This document shows positions 52,343-61,051 of a DNA stretch of 64,000 nt, in pieces. How positions within the stretch are numbered: position 1 is the stretch's first letter; each line of letters opens with the position of its first letter. The DNA is from Halorussus caseinilyticus (GTDB lineage Archaea > Halobacteriota > Halobacteria > Halobacteriales > Haladaptataceae), in assembly GCF_029338395.1 (NCBI RefSeq), contig NZ_CP119809.1, positions 744,001 through 808,000 of the forward strand, read 5' to 3'. Position numbers and translations under genes: made by a program. The notes under the pieces are model-generated. The model worked only from the letters and a program-made list of their open reading frames with translations, searched no databases and was not told the origin of the DNA.

Positions 52343-53302
52343 GTGACTGCCATCGACACGACCGACCTGACCAAGCGATTCGGCGACGACGTACTCGCCG
52401 TCGATTCGCTCGACCTCACGGTCGAATCGGGGGAGATATTCGGCTTCCTCGGTCCGAACGGGGCGGGCAAGTCTACGACCATCAACGTGCTGTTGGACTT
52501 CATCCGCCCGACCGACGGGTCGGCCGAGGTGCTGGGCTACGACGCCCAGCGCGAGACCCAAGCCATCCGCGAGCGGGTCGGCGTCCTGCCCGAGGGAGCG
52601 ACCCTCTACGACCGACTCACCGGCCGGGAACACGTCTCGTGGGTCGCCGAGACCAAGGACGCGGACGCCGACCCGGACGCGATTCTCGACCGGGTGGGAC
52701 TCGACCCGTCGGCCCGCGAGCGCCGCGCCGGTGGCTACTCGAAGGGGATGAGCCAGCGCCTCGCGTTGGGGATGGCGCTGGTCGGCGACCCGGACCTGCT
52801 GATTCTGGACGAACCGTCGTCGGGACTCGACCCCAACGGGATTCAGGAGATGCGCGAGTTGCTCCGCGAGGAAGCGAGTCGCGGCACCACCATCTTCTTC
52901 TCCAGCCACATCCTGCCGCAGGTCGAAGCGGTCTGCGACCGAGTAGGCATCATGAGCGACGGGCGACTCGTCGCCGAGGACACCATCGCGGGCCTCCGAG
53001 ACGCCTCGGGCGGGACCAGCCGGATTACGGCGACGGTGGACCGCGTGCCCGCGGACCTCGACCTCGCGGCGCTCGCGGGCGTCGAGCGCGCGAGCGCCGA
53101 CGGTAAGGCCATCACCGCGGTCTGCTCGAACCCCGGCGCGAAAATCGAGGTGCTGAAGCGAATCGACGAGGTGGCCACCGTCCGCGACGTTCACTCCGAG
53201 GAAGCCTCGCTCGAAGAGTTGTTCAACCGGTACACCCACGAGGACCCCGACGTGAACCGCGAAACCGGCGAGACAGAGGAGTCCCCGGAGGTGGCGGCGT
53301 GA
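52343..53302 (+). CDS. ABC transporter ATP-binding protein
   Basis: 319 residues from the GTG at 52343 (VTAIDTTDLTKRFGDDVLAV). Walker A is FLGPNGAGKSTTIN, the signature GGYSKGMSQRLALG, and Walker B LLILDEPSSGLDPNG. The C-terminal extension (after about residue 225) is typical of exporters of the CcmA/NatA kind. It overlaps the permease gene by a GTGA junction. The substrate is unknown; antibiotic, lipid or surface-component export is possible. Confidence 0.92.
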   Translation: MTAIDTTDLTKRFGDDVLAVDSLDLTVESGEIFGFLGPNGAGKSTTINVLLDFIRPTDGSAEVLGYDAQRETQAIRERVGVLPEGATLYDRLTGREHVSWVAETKDADADPDAILDRVGLDPSARERRAGGYSKGMSQRLALGMALVGDPDLLILDEPSSGLDPNGIQEMRELLREEASRGTTIFFSSHILPQVEAVCDRVGIMSDGRLVAEDTIAGLRDASGGTSRITATVDRVPADLDLAALAGVERASADGKAITAVCSNPGAKIEVLKRIDEVATVRDVHSEEASLEELFNRYTHEDPDVNRETGETEESPEVAA

Positions 53303-54132
53303 GTCTCGCCGCGGTGGTCCGCAAGGACTTCAAGGACGTTCGCCGGGCGAAACTGCTGTGGTTCGTCGGCGGCATCTACACCCTGTTCGCCGTGCTGTTC
53401 TTCTACACCGGGAGTACCGGCGAGAACCCGCGGGTCCTCCGGCAACTCTGGAACATGTCGGGTCTCGCGGTGCTTTTCATCCCGCTGGTCGCGCTCGTCG
53501 CGGCCTACCTCTCTATCGCCGGTGAGCGCGAGTCGGGGAGCATCAAGTTCCTGCTGTCGATTCCGAACCGGCGTCGGGACGTGGTGTTCGGCAAGTACCT
53601 CTCGCGGGCGGGTCTCGTCACCGGGGCCATTCTGCTGGCGTTCGGGGTCGCGGCGGTGCTGTCGGCGGTGTGGTACCCCGAAGCGAAGTTGGCGACGTTC
53701 GCCCGCGTGGTCGGCCTGACGCTGTTCTACACGCTGGCGTACGTCTCGGTCGCGGTGGGCATCTCGGCGCTGACTGCCTCCCGGTCGCGGGCGATGGCCG
53801 GGTCCATCGGCTACTTCTTCGTGTTCAACGTCCTCTGGATTCAGGGGTCGGCGTTCTCGGTCGTGGGTGCGCTCCGGTTCGTCTTCGAGGACACCCTCGG
53901 CGTCGAACTCGCGGCCAACACCGAGTCGCTCGTCCAGAGTCTGAGTCCGACGAGTGCCTACCTCCAGTCGCTCCGCCTCGCGTTTCCGGCGGGCTACCGG
54001 GACCTGCCGCCCGCCGACCCCTCGACGCCGTTCTATCTCGAACCCGAGTTCATGCTGGTCGTCCTCGCGGCGTGGGTGGTCGCTCCCCTGCTGGTGGGCT
54101 TCTGGCGGTTCCAGCGCGCCGAACTCGGGTAG
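53299..54132 (+). CDS. ABC transporter permease
   Basis: 277 residues from GTG, with six membrane segments of the ABC-2 type (LWFVGGIYTLFAVLFFYTG, LFIPLVALVAAYLSIAGERE, LFYTLAYVSVAVGISAL). The sequence ERESGSIKFLLSIPNRRRDV is the motif found after the second helix in this family. Forms one exporter with the upstream ATPase. Confidence 0.9.
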   Translation: MSLAAVVRKDFKDVRRAKLLWFVGGIYTLFAVLFFYTGSTGENPRVLRQLWNMSGLAVLFIPLVALVAAYLSIAGERESGSIKFLLSIPNRRRDVVFGKYLSRAGLVTGAILLAFGVAAVLSAVWYPEAKLATFARVVGLTLFYTLAYVSVAVGISALTASRSRAMAGSIGYFFVFNVLWIQGSAFSVVGALRFVFEDTLGVELAANTESLVQSLSPTSAYLQSLRLAFPAGYRDLPPADPSTPFYLEPEFMLVVLAAWVVAPLLVGFWRFQRAELG

Positions 54133-54201
54133 CGGACTCGTCTCCGCTGTTCTCGGGTAGCGACCGTCACTTCCTTCTTCGGTCCGGCCGAACCGTCGGC
54201 A

Positions 54202-54738
54202 ATGACCGTTACCGAGCGTTCGCGCCGTCGGGTCCGGGACGCCCTCGACCGCCTCGAACGCGAGTACGCGAGCGTCGAGCGAGTCGAGAAGGCGTGGGAC
54301 CACCCGCCGGAAGCGTACCGGGGCGTCCGCGAGCGGTTCGAGGCCGGAACCCTCGGCGGGGCGGGCGTCTGGGCGACCGACGAGACGGACCGGGTCCTGC
54401 TGGTTCGCCACGAGGGAGAGTCGGCGTGGAGCGACCCCGGCGGCAAGCAGGAAGCGGGCGAGAGCCTCGAAGCGGCCGCCCGGCGCGAGACCCGCGAGGA
54501 GAGCGGCGTCGAGGTCGAGATTACCGGCGTCCGGCAGGCCCACCGCGTCGAGATTCGGGACGCCGAGGGAGAGCAACCGGCGATTCACCGCCTCATCGTG
54601 ATTTTCGACGGCGAGCGCGTCTCGGGCGAGGTGCGGCCGCGGGAGGGCGAAATCGCCGAGGTCCGGTGGTGGCGCGACCGGCCCGACGACCTGCTGTATC
54701 CCGAACTGGCCGACTTCCCGATTCCGGGCGCGGAGTGA
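54202..54738 (+). CDS. Nudix hydrolase
   Basis: 178 residues. The Nudix box is GGKQEAGESLEAAARRETRE with EESG following, complete. An N-terminal helical extension (about 50 residues) precedes the catalytic domain. Nudix proteins hydrolyse nucleoside-diphosphate-linked compounds; the substrate is unknown. It is 69 bases after the ABC permease. Confidence 0.9.
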   Translation: MTVTERSRRRVRDALDRLEREYASVERVEKAWDHPPEAYRGVRERFEAGTLGGAGVWATDETDRVLLVRHEGESAWSDPGGKQEAGESLEAAARRETREESGVEVEITGVRQAHRVEIRDAEGEQPAIHRLIVIFDGERVSGEVRPREGEIAEVRWWRDRPDDLLYPELADFPIPGAE

Positions 54739-54804
54739 CGCCCGACACCGGCAGTTCCGAACGCGACGGACAGACGTAAGTCGCTCAATCGGCTACGTTC
54801 GTCC

Positions 54805-55242
54805 ATGTCAGGCGATTCGACGGAGAGCGACGTAGCGCAGGAAACGACCGACGACGACGGGCCGAAGACCCACTCGACTTCGTTCAAAATCGCCCGCGCG
54901 CTGTTCGGCGGCGTGCTGGCGTTCACGGCGCTGGACAACTTCCGGAAGTTGGACGAGATGATTGCGTTCGCCGACAGCGAGGGCGCGCCCGCGGCCGAGC
55001 GGTCGGTTCCGGCCATCAGCGGGAGTCTGCTGTTCGGCGGTCTGGGCATCGCGGCGTGGAAACTCCCGCGACTCGCCGCCGGAGCGGTCGCCACCTTCTT
55101 CGTCGCCATCACGCCGGTCATGCACGACTTCTGGTCGAGAGACGACGACGAGGAGAAAGAGCAACACGCGATTCACTTCCTGAAGAACGCCGCGCTCCTC
55201 GGCGGCGCGCTGGCGTTCCTCCGCGTCGCGCAGGACGACTGA
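54805..55242 (+). CDS. DoxX-family membrane protein
   Basis: 145 residues. An acidic soluble N-terminus (about 28 residues) is followed by four membrane helices (IARALFGGVLAFTALDNF, SGSLLFGGLGIAAWKLP, AVATFFVAITPVMHDFW, LLGGALAFLRVAQDD) with the DoxX-like GVLAFTALDNFRKLD. DoxX proteins have roles in quinone or thiosulfate metabolism in some species; here the role is unknown. Confidence 0.8.
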   Translation: MSGDSTESDVAQETTDDDGPKTHSTSFKIARALFGGVLAFTALDNFRKLDEMIAFADSEGAPAAERSVPAISGSLLFGGLGIAAWKLPRLAAGAVATFFVAITPVMHDFWSRDDDEEKEQHAIHFLKNAALLGGALAFLRVAQDD

Positions 55243-55282
55243 GCGGCGAGACGCGCGAGCGACGGCCGGATGCGACCCGCGC

Positions 55283-56332
55283 TCAGATGACGCCGGTCGT
55301 CTCGGCCGCTTCGATGGCGGCGTCCTCGTTCATCCCGTTGCCCAGAATCGTGTAGCGGTCCCGAATCTCGTGGGCCGCGGTCAGCGCCGCGACGACCGTC
55401 TCGTCCTCGATACCGAGTTCGGCCGCGGTGGTGGGCGCGCCGATGGTTGCGAGCGCCTGCTTGATGCCCCGCCAGTCGCCCCCGTGGAGATACTCGGCGA
55501 CGACGGTGCCGACGCCGACCTGATGGCCGTGGAGCGCCGCGTCGGGGACCATCCGGTCGAGTTGGTGAGAAAAGAGGTGTTCCGCGCCGGAGGCCGGGCG
55601 CGAGGACCCCGCGATGGACATCGCCACGCCCGAGGAGACCAGCGCCTTCACGACCACCCACGCCGATTCTTCGAGACCCTGCTTGATGGAGTCGGCGTTG
55701 CCGACCAGCATCTCGGCGGTCATCTCGGCGAGCGCGGCCGAGTAGTGGGAGTACTCGACGTTCTGGAGGCGGTTGGCGAGTCGCCAGTCTTTGACCGCGG
55801 TGTAGTTGCTGATGATGTCGGCGCACCCGGCGGTGGTGAGTCGCCACGGCGCGTCGGCCAGAATCTCGGTGTCGGCGACGACCGCAAGCGGCGGTTCGGC
55901 GGCCACGCTGTGGCGGGTGTCGCCCTCCGGGACCGAACCCCGGCCCGAGACGATGCCGTCGTGACTCGCGGCGGTCGGGACCGAGACGAATCCGGTGCCG
56001 AGGTCGTCGCTGGCCATCTTCGCGATGTCGATGGCCTTCCCGCCGCCGACGCCGACGAGGTAGCCAGCGTCTACCTCGCGGGCCACCTCGATGACGCGCT
56101 GGACCGACTCGAAACTCGCTGACTCGATTTCCACGATTGCGGGGTCGTCGCCCGCCGCCTCGAAGTCGGCGGCCACGCGCTCGGCGGCCACCTCCCGCGG
56201 GGTGGGACTGGTGACGACCAGCGGACGGCCCTGTAGGTGGAGTTCGGAGACGGCCTCGACGGTCTGGTCGAGGACGCCGTGGCCTACCAGTACGTTGCGC
56301 GGCAGGCGAATCCACGTCGTTTTGTCGAACAT
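55283..56332 (-). CDS. egsA: sn-glycerol-1-phosphate dehydrogenase
   Basis: 349 residues. It reduces dihydroxyacetone phosphate to sn-glycerol-1-phosphate, the stereochemical hallmark of archaeal lipids. The nucleotide-binding part is GVGGGKAIDIAKM with STAASHDGIVS-like SVPTAASHDGIVSGRGS. The Zn ligands lie in ADIISNYTAVKDW, SGAEHLFSHQLD and ALHGHQVGVG. The family and length match. Strong archaeal marker. Confidence 0.95.
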   Translation of the reverse strand: MFDKTTWIRLPRNVLVGHGVLDQTVEAVSELHLQGRPLVVTSPTPREVAAERVAADFEAAGDDPAIVEIESASFESVQRVIEVAREVDAGYLVGVGGGKAIDIAKMASDDLGTGFVSVPTAASHDGIVSGRGSVPEGDTRHSVAAEPPLAVVADTEILADAPWRLTTAGCADIISNYTAVKDWRLANRLQNVEYSHYSAALAEMTAEMLVGNADSIKQGLEESAWVVVKALVSSGVAMSIAGSSRPASGAEHLFSHQLDRMVPDAALHGHQVGVGTVVAEYLHGGDWRGIKQALATIGAPTTAAELGIEDETVVAALTAAHEIRDRYTILGNGMNEDAAIEAAETTGVI

Positions 56333-56979
56333 ACCCGCTACTCTATGGCGGGCGGGGAAAACAGTTTACCTCTCTGTCGGGACGGATTCGACTGCTCGCG
56401 GTGGTTTCGGCGGTGCGCGTTTTCGGACGACACCGACGACGGAGATTCGGAGGTAGACGGCGACGAGAGATTTCGGGGATGGACGGCGGCGAGAGATTTC
56501 GGGGATGGACGGCGACGACAGCGAGTTGGAGGAAGACGACGGACCGCGACCGACTGCTTGAACCAACGACTCGTTCCACCGGCCGACCCCTCGTGGACGG
56601 TGACAGTCCGCGCTCCCGTGGAACGTTCCGAATCGCGCGACGTGAGAGTCACCGACCACGGGACGCGAAAGTATCACCGACCACGGGACGCGAAAGTATT
56701 ACCGACCACGGGACGCGCACCGCGAGCGCCGACAGGCGCGAGCGGTGCGGGGAGGAACGGGGGCGCGGTGCGGTGGCGGTGCCGTGCGGTCATGATTGGT
56801 TCAAGCCTGAAGCTAGCCGTTCGAGTCGTCCGCGGTCGCTGTGCGGTGGCGGTCCGAGGCATCGTCGTTCCTTCGACCAAACAGACGACGACCAAACAGA
56901 CGACGGAAACATATAAACGTCCGAAGGAAAGGTAAAAATGTCCGAAAGAAACACAAACACTCCCGAAAGAAACCGCTAT
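56333..56979. repeat. Hairpin-type interspersed repeat, copy E, with tandem units
   Basis: No gene. Two 24-base repeats lie at 56465-56488 and 56491-56514. Three 25-base units begin at 56649, 56674 and 56699. A near-perfect GC-rich palindrome follows at about 56717-56750, then the GCGGGGAGGAACGGG module at 56747 and the tail module ending near 56815. A purine-rich AT-leaning stretch (56880-56960) closes it. Confidence 0.75.
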
Positions 56980-57651
56980 CTACTTCCGAACCGTCCCGTG
57001 CGAGGACCGCCACCCCGCTTTCGGCGACTCCGGAACGCCCCGGAGGGCGTGGCGGACCGCCAGCAGGTGCCGGGCGAACACCGCACCGGCGAGTAGTCCC
57101 GCGCCGACCACCGCACTCGCCGAAAATCCGGCGACCGGGACCGCGAGCAACCACTCGGGGAGGGCCACCGCGCCGGAGACGACCAGAAGCCACGCCGTCG
57201 CGCCCGCGGCCTGAAGCACCGCGAGTCCGACCGTCGCGCGCTGGACCAGCGAGGCGAGGGCGTTCCGGTCGCGGACGGCGTTGTCCACCGCGGTGTGGCG
57301 CGGGACCAGCGCAATCGAAAGCGCGAGTCCGGCGGCCACGACGCCGAGGACGCCCTCGGCCCACCGGACCACCGCGAACCAGCACACCCACAGCGCGGTT
57401 TCGGCCAGCGTGAGACCCGCGACCGCCTGCGCCGGAATCGGCCGACTCCACCCGTTGACGGTGACGTGGACTAAAAGCGCCTCCACGAGCATCCCGGCCG
57501 AGAGACCGCCCACGCCGACCAGCGCGGGCACCGAGAGTGGGTCGGCGTCGGCCATCAGTCCGAACCACACCGACAGCGCAGTGACCTCGACGGCCGTCAG
57601 ACAGACGACCCCGACGCCTCTGACCGTCGTCCGAATCGTCTCGCGTATCAT
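56980..57651 (-). CDS. Polytopic membrane protein of unknown function
   Basis: 223 residues from the ATG at 57651 (MIRETIRTTVRGVGVVCLTA). Seven or so hydrophobic segments alternate with short loops (VCLTAVEVTALSVWFGLM, ALWVCWFAVVRWAEGVL, LLAVPVAGFSASAVVGAGLL). No family recognised. The frame extends upstream to 57774 without support. A hairpin is found upstream, after the epimerase gene. Confidence 0.7.
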   Translation of the reverse strand: MIRETIRTTVRGVGVVCLTAVEVTALSVWFGLMADADPLSVPALVGVGGLSAGMLVEALLVHVTVNGWSRPIPAQAVAGLTLAETALWVCWFAVVRWAEGVLGVVAAGLALSIALVPRHTAVDNAVRDRNALASLVQRATVGLAVLQAAGATAWLLVVSGAVALPEWLLAVPVAGFSASAVVGAGLLAGAVFARHLLAVRHALRGVPESPKAGWRSSHGTVRK

Positions 57652-57801
57652 GGTCGGCCCCGCGAGCAGTGGGACGTTCGGTGGCGATGCCGGGTCATGT
57701 CCCGAGAGTGAACCCCGAGTGTGTTTGTTATCAGCCTCCTGAAACCGGTAGCGCGGCCCTGCGAACGGTCTCAAATCGTGATTAACGTCGGGAGATGCGG
57801 G

Positions 57802-57824
57802 GTCGGCGAGTCCGACTCGCCGAC
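57802..57824 (-). terminator. Perfect 10-bp-stem hairpin after the epimerase gene
   Basis: Arms 57802-57811 and 57815-57824 are perfect reverse complements with a 3-base loop. It begins 38 bases past the stop codon of the minus-strand epimerase gene, the same spacing as the hairpin at 1981-2007. Confidence 0.45.
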
Positions 57825-57861
57825 ACGCGGAATCGAGCGGCGGGACCCCGCCTTCGACCGC

Positions 57862-58851
57862 TCAGAGCGTGTCTAACACGCCCAGAACGCGCTCTTCGGC
57901 CTCCCGGCCGGGGTCGTACTCGCTCCCGTCCCGGTCGCTGTCGAGGTGTTCGACCACGGTTCGCTCCATCGCCTCGGAAAGCGGTGTCGAGTCCCACCCC
58001 AGATTCGCCAGTTTGTCCGTGTCCAGCACGTGGGGGTAGTCCCGGTAGAGAACGTAGTCCTCGGGCGCGAGGTCCGCCGCCGCGAGTTCACGCTCTCCCG
58101 CGTGGACAATCTCTACGTCGGTGTCCAGTGCGTCCCCAATCAGTTCGACCATCTCGTCTATCGTCACGATTCGGCGGTCCCCGACGTTGTAGGACTCGCC
58201 GGGCGTGCCCTCCTCGGCGACGGTTCGGAGCGCACTCGCCACGTCCTCGACGTAGGCGCGGTGCCACACGTTGTCGCCGTCGCCCGGCACGACCACCCGG
58301 TCGTAGTTGACTACCCGGTCAATCCAGTAGTCGAGTCGCTCGGTGTAGTCGTGGGGACCGTAGACGATGCAGGGCCGGACGCTGTAGGCGTTGACGCCGC
58401 GCTCTGCGGCCGCCCGAATCGCCCGGTCGCCCTCGGCCTTCCGGTTGCCGTAGGTCTCCGAGGTGTCGTCGGTGGCCTGCTCGCGCGTGCAGGGCCGGAG
58501 TTCGGTCTCGCCCTCGCGCTTGGGAATCTCCTCGTTGCCGTAGGCGTCGCCCGACGAGATGTAGACGTAGGCGTCGGCGTCCGAGAAGATTTCCGTGGCG
58601 GCCCGGACCTCCCGAGGCTTGTACGCCACGCAGTCGAACACGGCGTCGGGTTCGACTTCGCGCGCGGCCTGTTCTAACGCCGACTCGTTGGTCCGGTCGC
58701 CCTCGTAGTGGGCCACGCCGTCGGTGTCGGCGAAGGGGTTGTCGTGGTTCCCGCGGTTGAAAATCGTCACGTCGTAGTCGTGGTCGAGCAACTCCGAGAC
58801 GAGGTGGCGGCCGATGAACCGCGTGCCGCCGACGACGAGTGCGGTGTCCAT
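57862..58851 (-). CDS. NAD-dependent epimerase/dehydratase family protein
   Basis: 329 residues. Extended SDR with an N-terminal VVGGTRFIGRHLVSELL, the active site YGNRKAEGD (Tyr-x3-Lys) and SSGDAYGNEE. The PCIVYGPHDYTERLDYW and YVEDVASAL motifs occur as in sugar-nucleotide epimerases. It probably acts on a nucleotide sugar, but the GGTRFIG form is also found in the isoflavone-reductase/CSP41-like subgroup. Substrate undetermined. Confidence 0.86.
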   Translation of the reverse strand: MDTALVVGGTRFIGRHLVSELLDHDYDVTIFNRGNHDNPFADTDGVAHYEGDRTNESALEQAAREVEPDAVFDCVAYKPREVRAATEIFSDADAYVYISSGDAYGNEEIPKREGETELRPCTREQATDDTSETYGNRKAEGDRAIRAAAERGVNAYSVRPCIVYGPHDYTERLDYWIDRVVNYDRVVVPGDGDNVWHRAYVEDVASALRTVAEEGTPGESYNVGDRRIVTIDEMVELIGDALDTDVEIVHAGERELAAADLAPEDYVLYRDYPHVLDTDKLANLGWDSTPLSEAMERTVVEHLDSDRDGSEYDPGREAEERVLGVLDTL

Positions 58852-59058
58852 GCCCGCGCTTGGACGGCGCGTCCCAAAGACCTACTGGAGTCGGAAACCC
58901 GCCCCGACGACCGAGAATCCCACGCCCGGGCAGTTTCTCGCCCGAACCGAGACGATTGGGTAGGAGTCCGGCACGGACTCCACCGACCGTCCGGTTTTCG
59001 TCTGATTTGCGCGAATCGGGTAGAACGTTTATCAGTGAAAACGTCGAATAGATGGACC

Positions 59059-59823
59059 ATGGGACAGAGAGAGGTCGAGTCCGACGGAATCGAAATCCGC
59101 GAAGCCAAGTCGGATGACGTGGAGGGCATCCGAAACGTCGCGCTGGAGTCGCTCCGGGCGTCCTACGCCGACGTTCTCGACCGGGAAGTCGTCGAAACCG
59201 CGGTCGAGAACTGGTACGCAGACGACGCGATGGACGCCGAACTCGACGAGGAGGGGATGGTCTACCTCGTCGCCGTCGCGGGCGACACGGTGGTCGGGTT
59301 CTCCCAGAGTCTGGTCCTCCCCGAGGACCCGACCGGCACCATCCTCTGGTTGCACGTGGACCCGGACAACCGCGACAGCGGCGTCGGGTCCACTCTCCTG
59401 AAACACACCCAAGCCGTCCTCTCGGAGCGCGGCGTCGAACGCGTCGCCGCGGAGGTGCTGGCTGGCAACGAGAACGGCAACCGCTTCTACGAGGCCAACG
59501 GCTTCGAGAAGGCAACCGAGCGCGAGACCGAAATCGGCGACGGGACCTACGTCGAGAACGTCTACGTCCAAGCGGGCAAAGAGCAGTTCGAGACCCGCGA
59601 GTACGACGGCCGGACCCTCTACGTCAACTGGGCCGAGAACGAGCGCGGGTCGAAGGCCCCGTTCTTCGCGGCCTACAGCGACGAGGACGCCGAGGACCTC
59701 TACGGATGGTTCTGCTCGAACTGCGAGAGCTTCGACACCGCGATGGACTCGATGGAGCGGTTGGAGTGCAACCAGTGCGGGAACACGAAGAAGCCGGTTC
59801 GGTGGGACGCGTCGTATCTGTAA
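59059..59823 (+). CDS. GNAT N-acetyltransferase fused to a C-terminal zinc ribbon
   Basis: 254 residues. Residues 1-160 are a GNAT domain with the acetyl-CoA loop (HVDPDNRDSGVGSTLLKH) and NGNRFYEANGFEK. The C-terminal part (about 175-254) is a DUF5816-like zinc ribbon (WFCSNCESF, LECNQCGNTKKPVRW). The fusion is common in haloarchaea. The acetylated substrate is unknown. It is transcribed divergently from the epimerase. Confidence 0.88.
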   Translation: MGQREVESDGIEIREAKSDDVEGIRNVALESLRASYADVLDREVVETAVENWYADDAMDAELDEEGMVYLVAVAGDTVVGFSQSLVLPEDPTGTILWLHVDPDNRDSGVGSTLLKHTQAVLSERGVERVAAEVLAGNENGNRFYEANGFEKATERETEIGDGTYVENVYVQAGKEQFETREYDGRTLYVNWAENERGSKAPFFAAYSDEDAEDLYGWFCSNCESFDTAMDSMERLECNQCGNTKKPVRWDASYL

Positions 59824-59890
59824 CGAATCAGCCGTTCATTCTAAATTCAACCAGAAGTATTTAGTACCGAATTATACAGCATTCTAACCG

Positions 59891-61051
59891 ATGAAAGCGG
59901 ATGACGAAGGCAAAATAGATATATCTTCCAGCATTTCTGAGTCAGAATGGGAGACTTGGTATGAGGAAGCACAGCGACGGGTTGATAACCAGATTGAAAC
60001 TAATCGGTGGCTTCAAGAACAAGCCGCTCAGTATCTCCGGATTCTATTAACCGCCATAGGTTTAATAGTCACCACTTCTTCTTTACTTATTTCCACTTTT
60101 TCCACATCTTTGTTGACACTACCGCTATCCGAATTCAATATAGGGAATTTAGCTAGGGAGTTAGCTAGCTCCAGATATTTAAGTTATAATTTTGCTATAT
60201 TTTTGTATGTATTACTACTGATGTCTGGTGTTTATTCCCTGTATCTGTCAGTATTTTCATTTATAGTGGAAATACCAAAGAATTTGTTAGTTATATTGGA
60301 TTTAAATCTTCTTAGTACCGGAGTAGACTTTAAATCATTAAAGCTGAAAAAGGATTTCCCCTCAAAGGAATTTCAAGAAAAGATACTCAAAGAATATTCG
60401 GAAACTATCGAAGGGAATAGAGAGATAATTCAAAAGAAACAAGAAAACTGGCAGAATGGGTATAATGCATTATGGTCTTCATTTAGGCGTTTTCTCGCTA
60501 GCGTGGGATTATTCTTTCCAATTATTGGTATAAGGGAACCATTTCTCGCCATATTAGCAAGTGTTTTGTTAGGTATGTTTATAATATTTTGGTTAATCCA
60601 GAGAATACCTAATAAACACGCCAAGAGATGCTTAGTCTTTAATTGGAAGCTTGATGTAGGGTGGGCATTTATAACTCTATATGCTTTTCTCATTATAAGT
60701 GAGTGGATAAAGAGTGGAAATACGATGAATTCAGTCTTTTCAATCATTATTTTTCTTATTTTGATAGCTCTTGTGTTTGTATCTGCACGCATGAATATGA
60801 GTTTATTTTCGGCATATCTCCTCCGAACTCTCGGGATTTCTATAATATCGTTTATTGTTTACTTTCTTTTTGCTCTTAATGAGGGTGATTTTCAAAACAT
60901 TGCCGCTACTTCCATGGGAACACGGATTTCTATGTCAGTCGTATTCTCAGGATTTATAACAACAGTATTTATGCTAGGAGGAACTGCAACAAGAAAGTCT
61001 ATAGAAAAGGCGAAAGAAGCGAAAGAATTTATGATAGATTTGATTACTTAA
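59891..61051 (+). CDS. AT-rich membrane protein of unknown function
   Basis: 386 residues. N-terminal charged helix (SEWETWYEEAQRRVDNQIET), then two membrane helices (LLTAIGLIVTTSSLLIS, FAIFLYVLLLMSGVYSL), a coiled-coil-like segment (KEFQEKILKEYSETIEGN) and about five further helices. It is Ile/Lys/Asn-rich and visibly AT-rich, quite unlike its neighbours. No family recognised. Its stop overlaps by four bases the stop of gltB (convergent). The make-up suggests recent horizontal acquisition; a membrane effector of a defence system is one possibility but nothing shows it. Confidence 0.7.
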   Translation: MKADDEGKIDISSSISESEWETWYEEAQRRVDNQIETNRWLQEQAAQYLRILLTAIGLIVTTSSLLISTFSTSLLTLPLSEFNIGNLARELASSRYLSYNFAIFLYVLLLMSGVYSLYLSVFSFIVEIPKNLLVILDLNLLSTGVDFKSLKLKKDFPSKEFQEKILKEYSETIEGNREIIQKKQENWQNGYNALWSSFRRFLASVGLFFPIIGIREPFLAILASVLLGMFIIFWLIQRIPNKHAKRCLVFNWKLDVGWAFITLYAFLIISEWIKSGNTMNSVFSIIIFLILIALVFVSARMNMSLFSAYLLRTLGISIISFIVYFLFALNEGDFQNIAATSMGTRISMSVVFSGFITTVFMLGGTATRKSIEKAKEAKEFMIDLIT

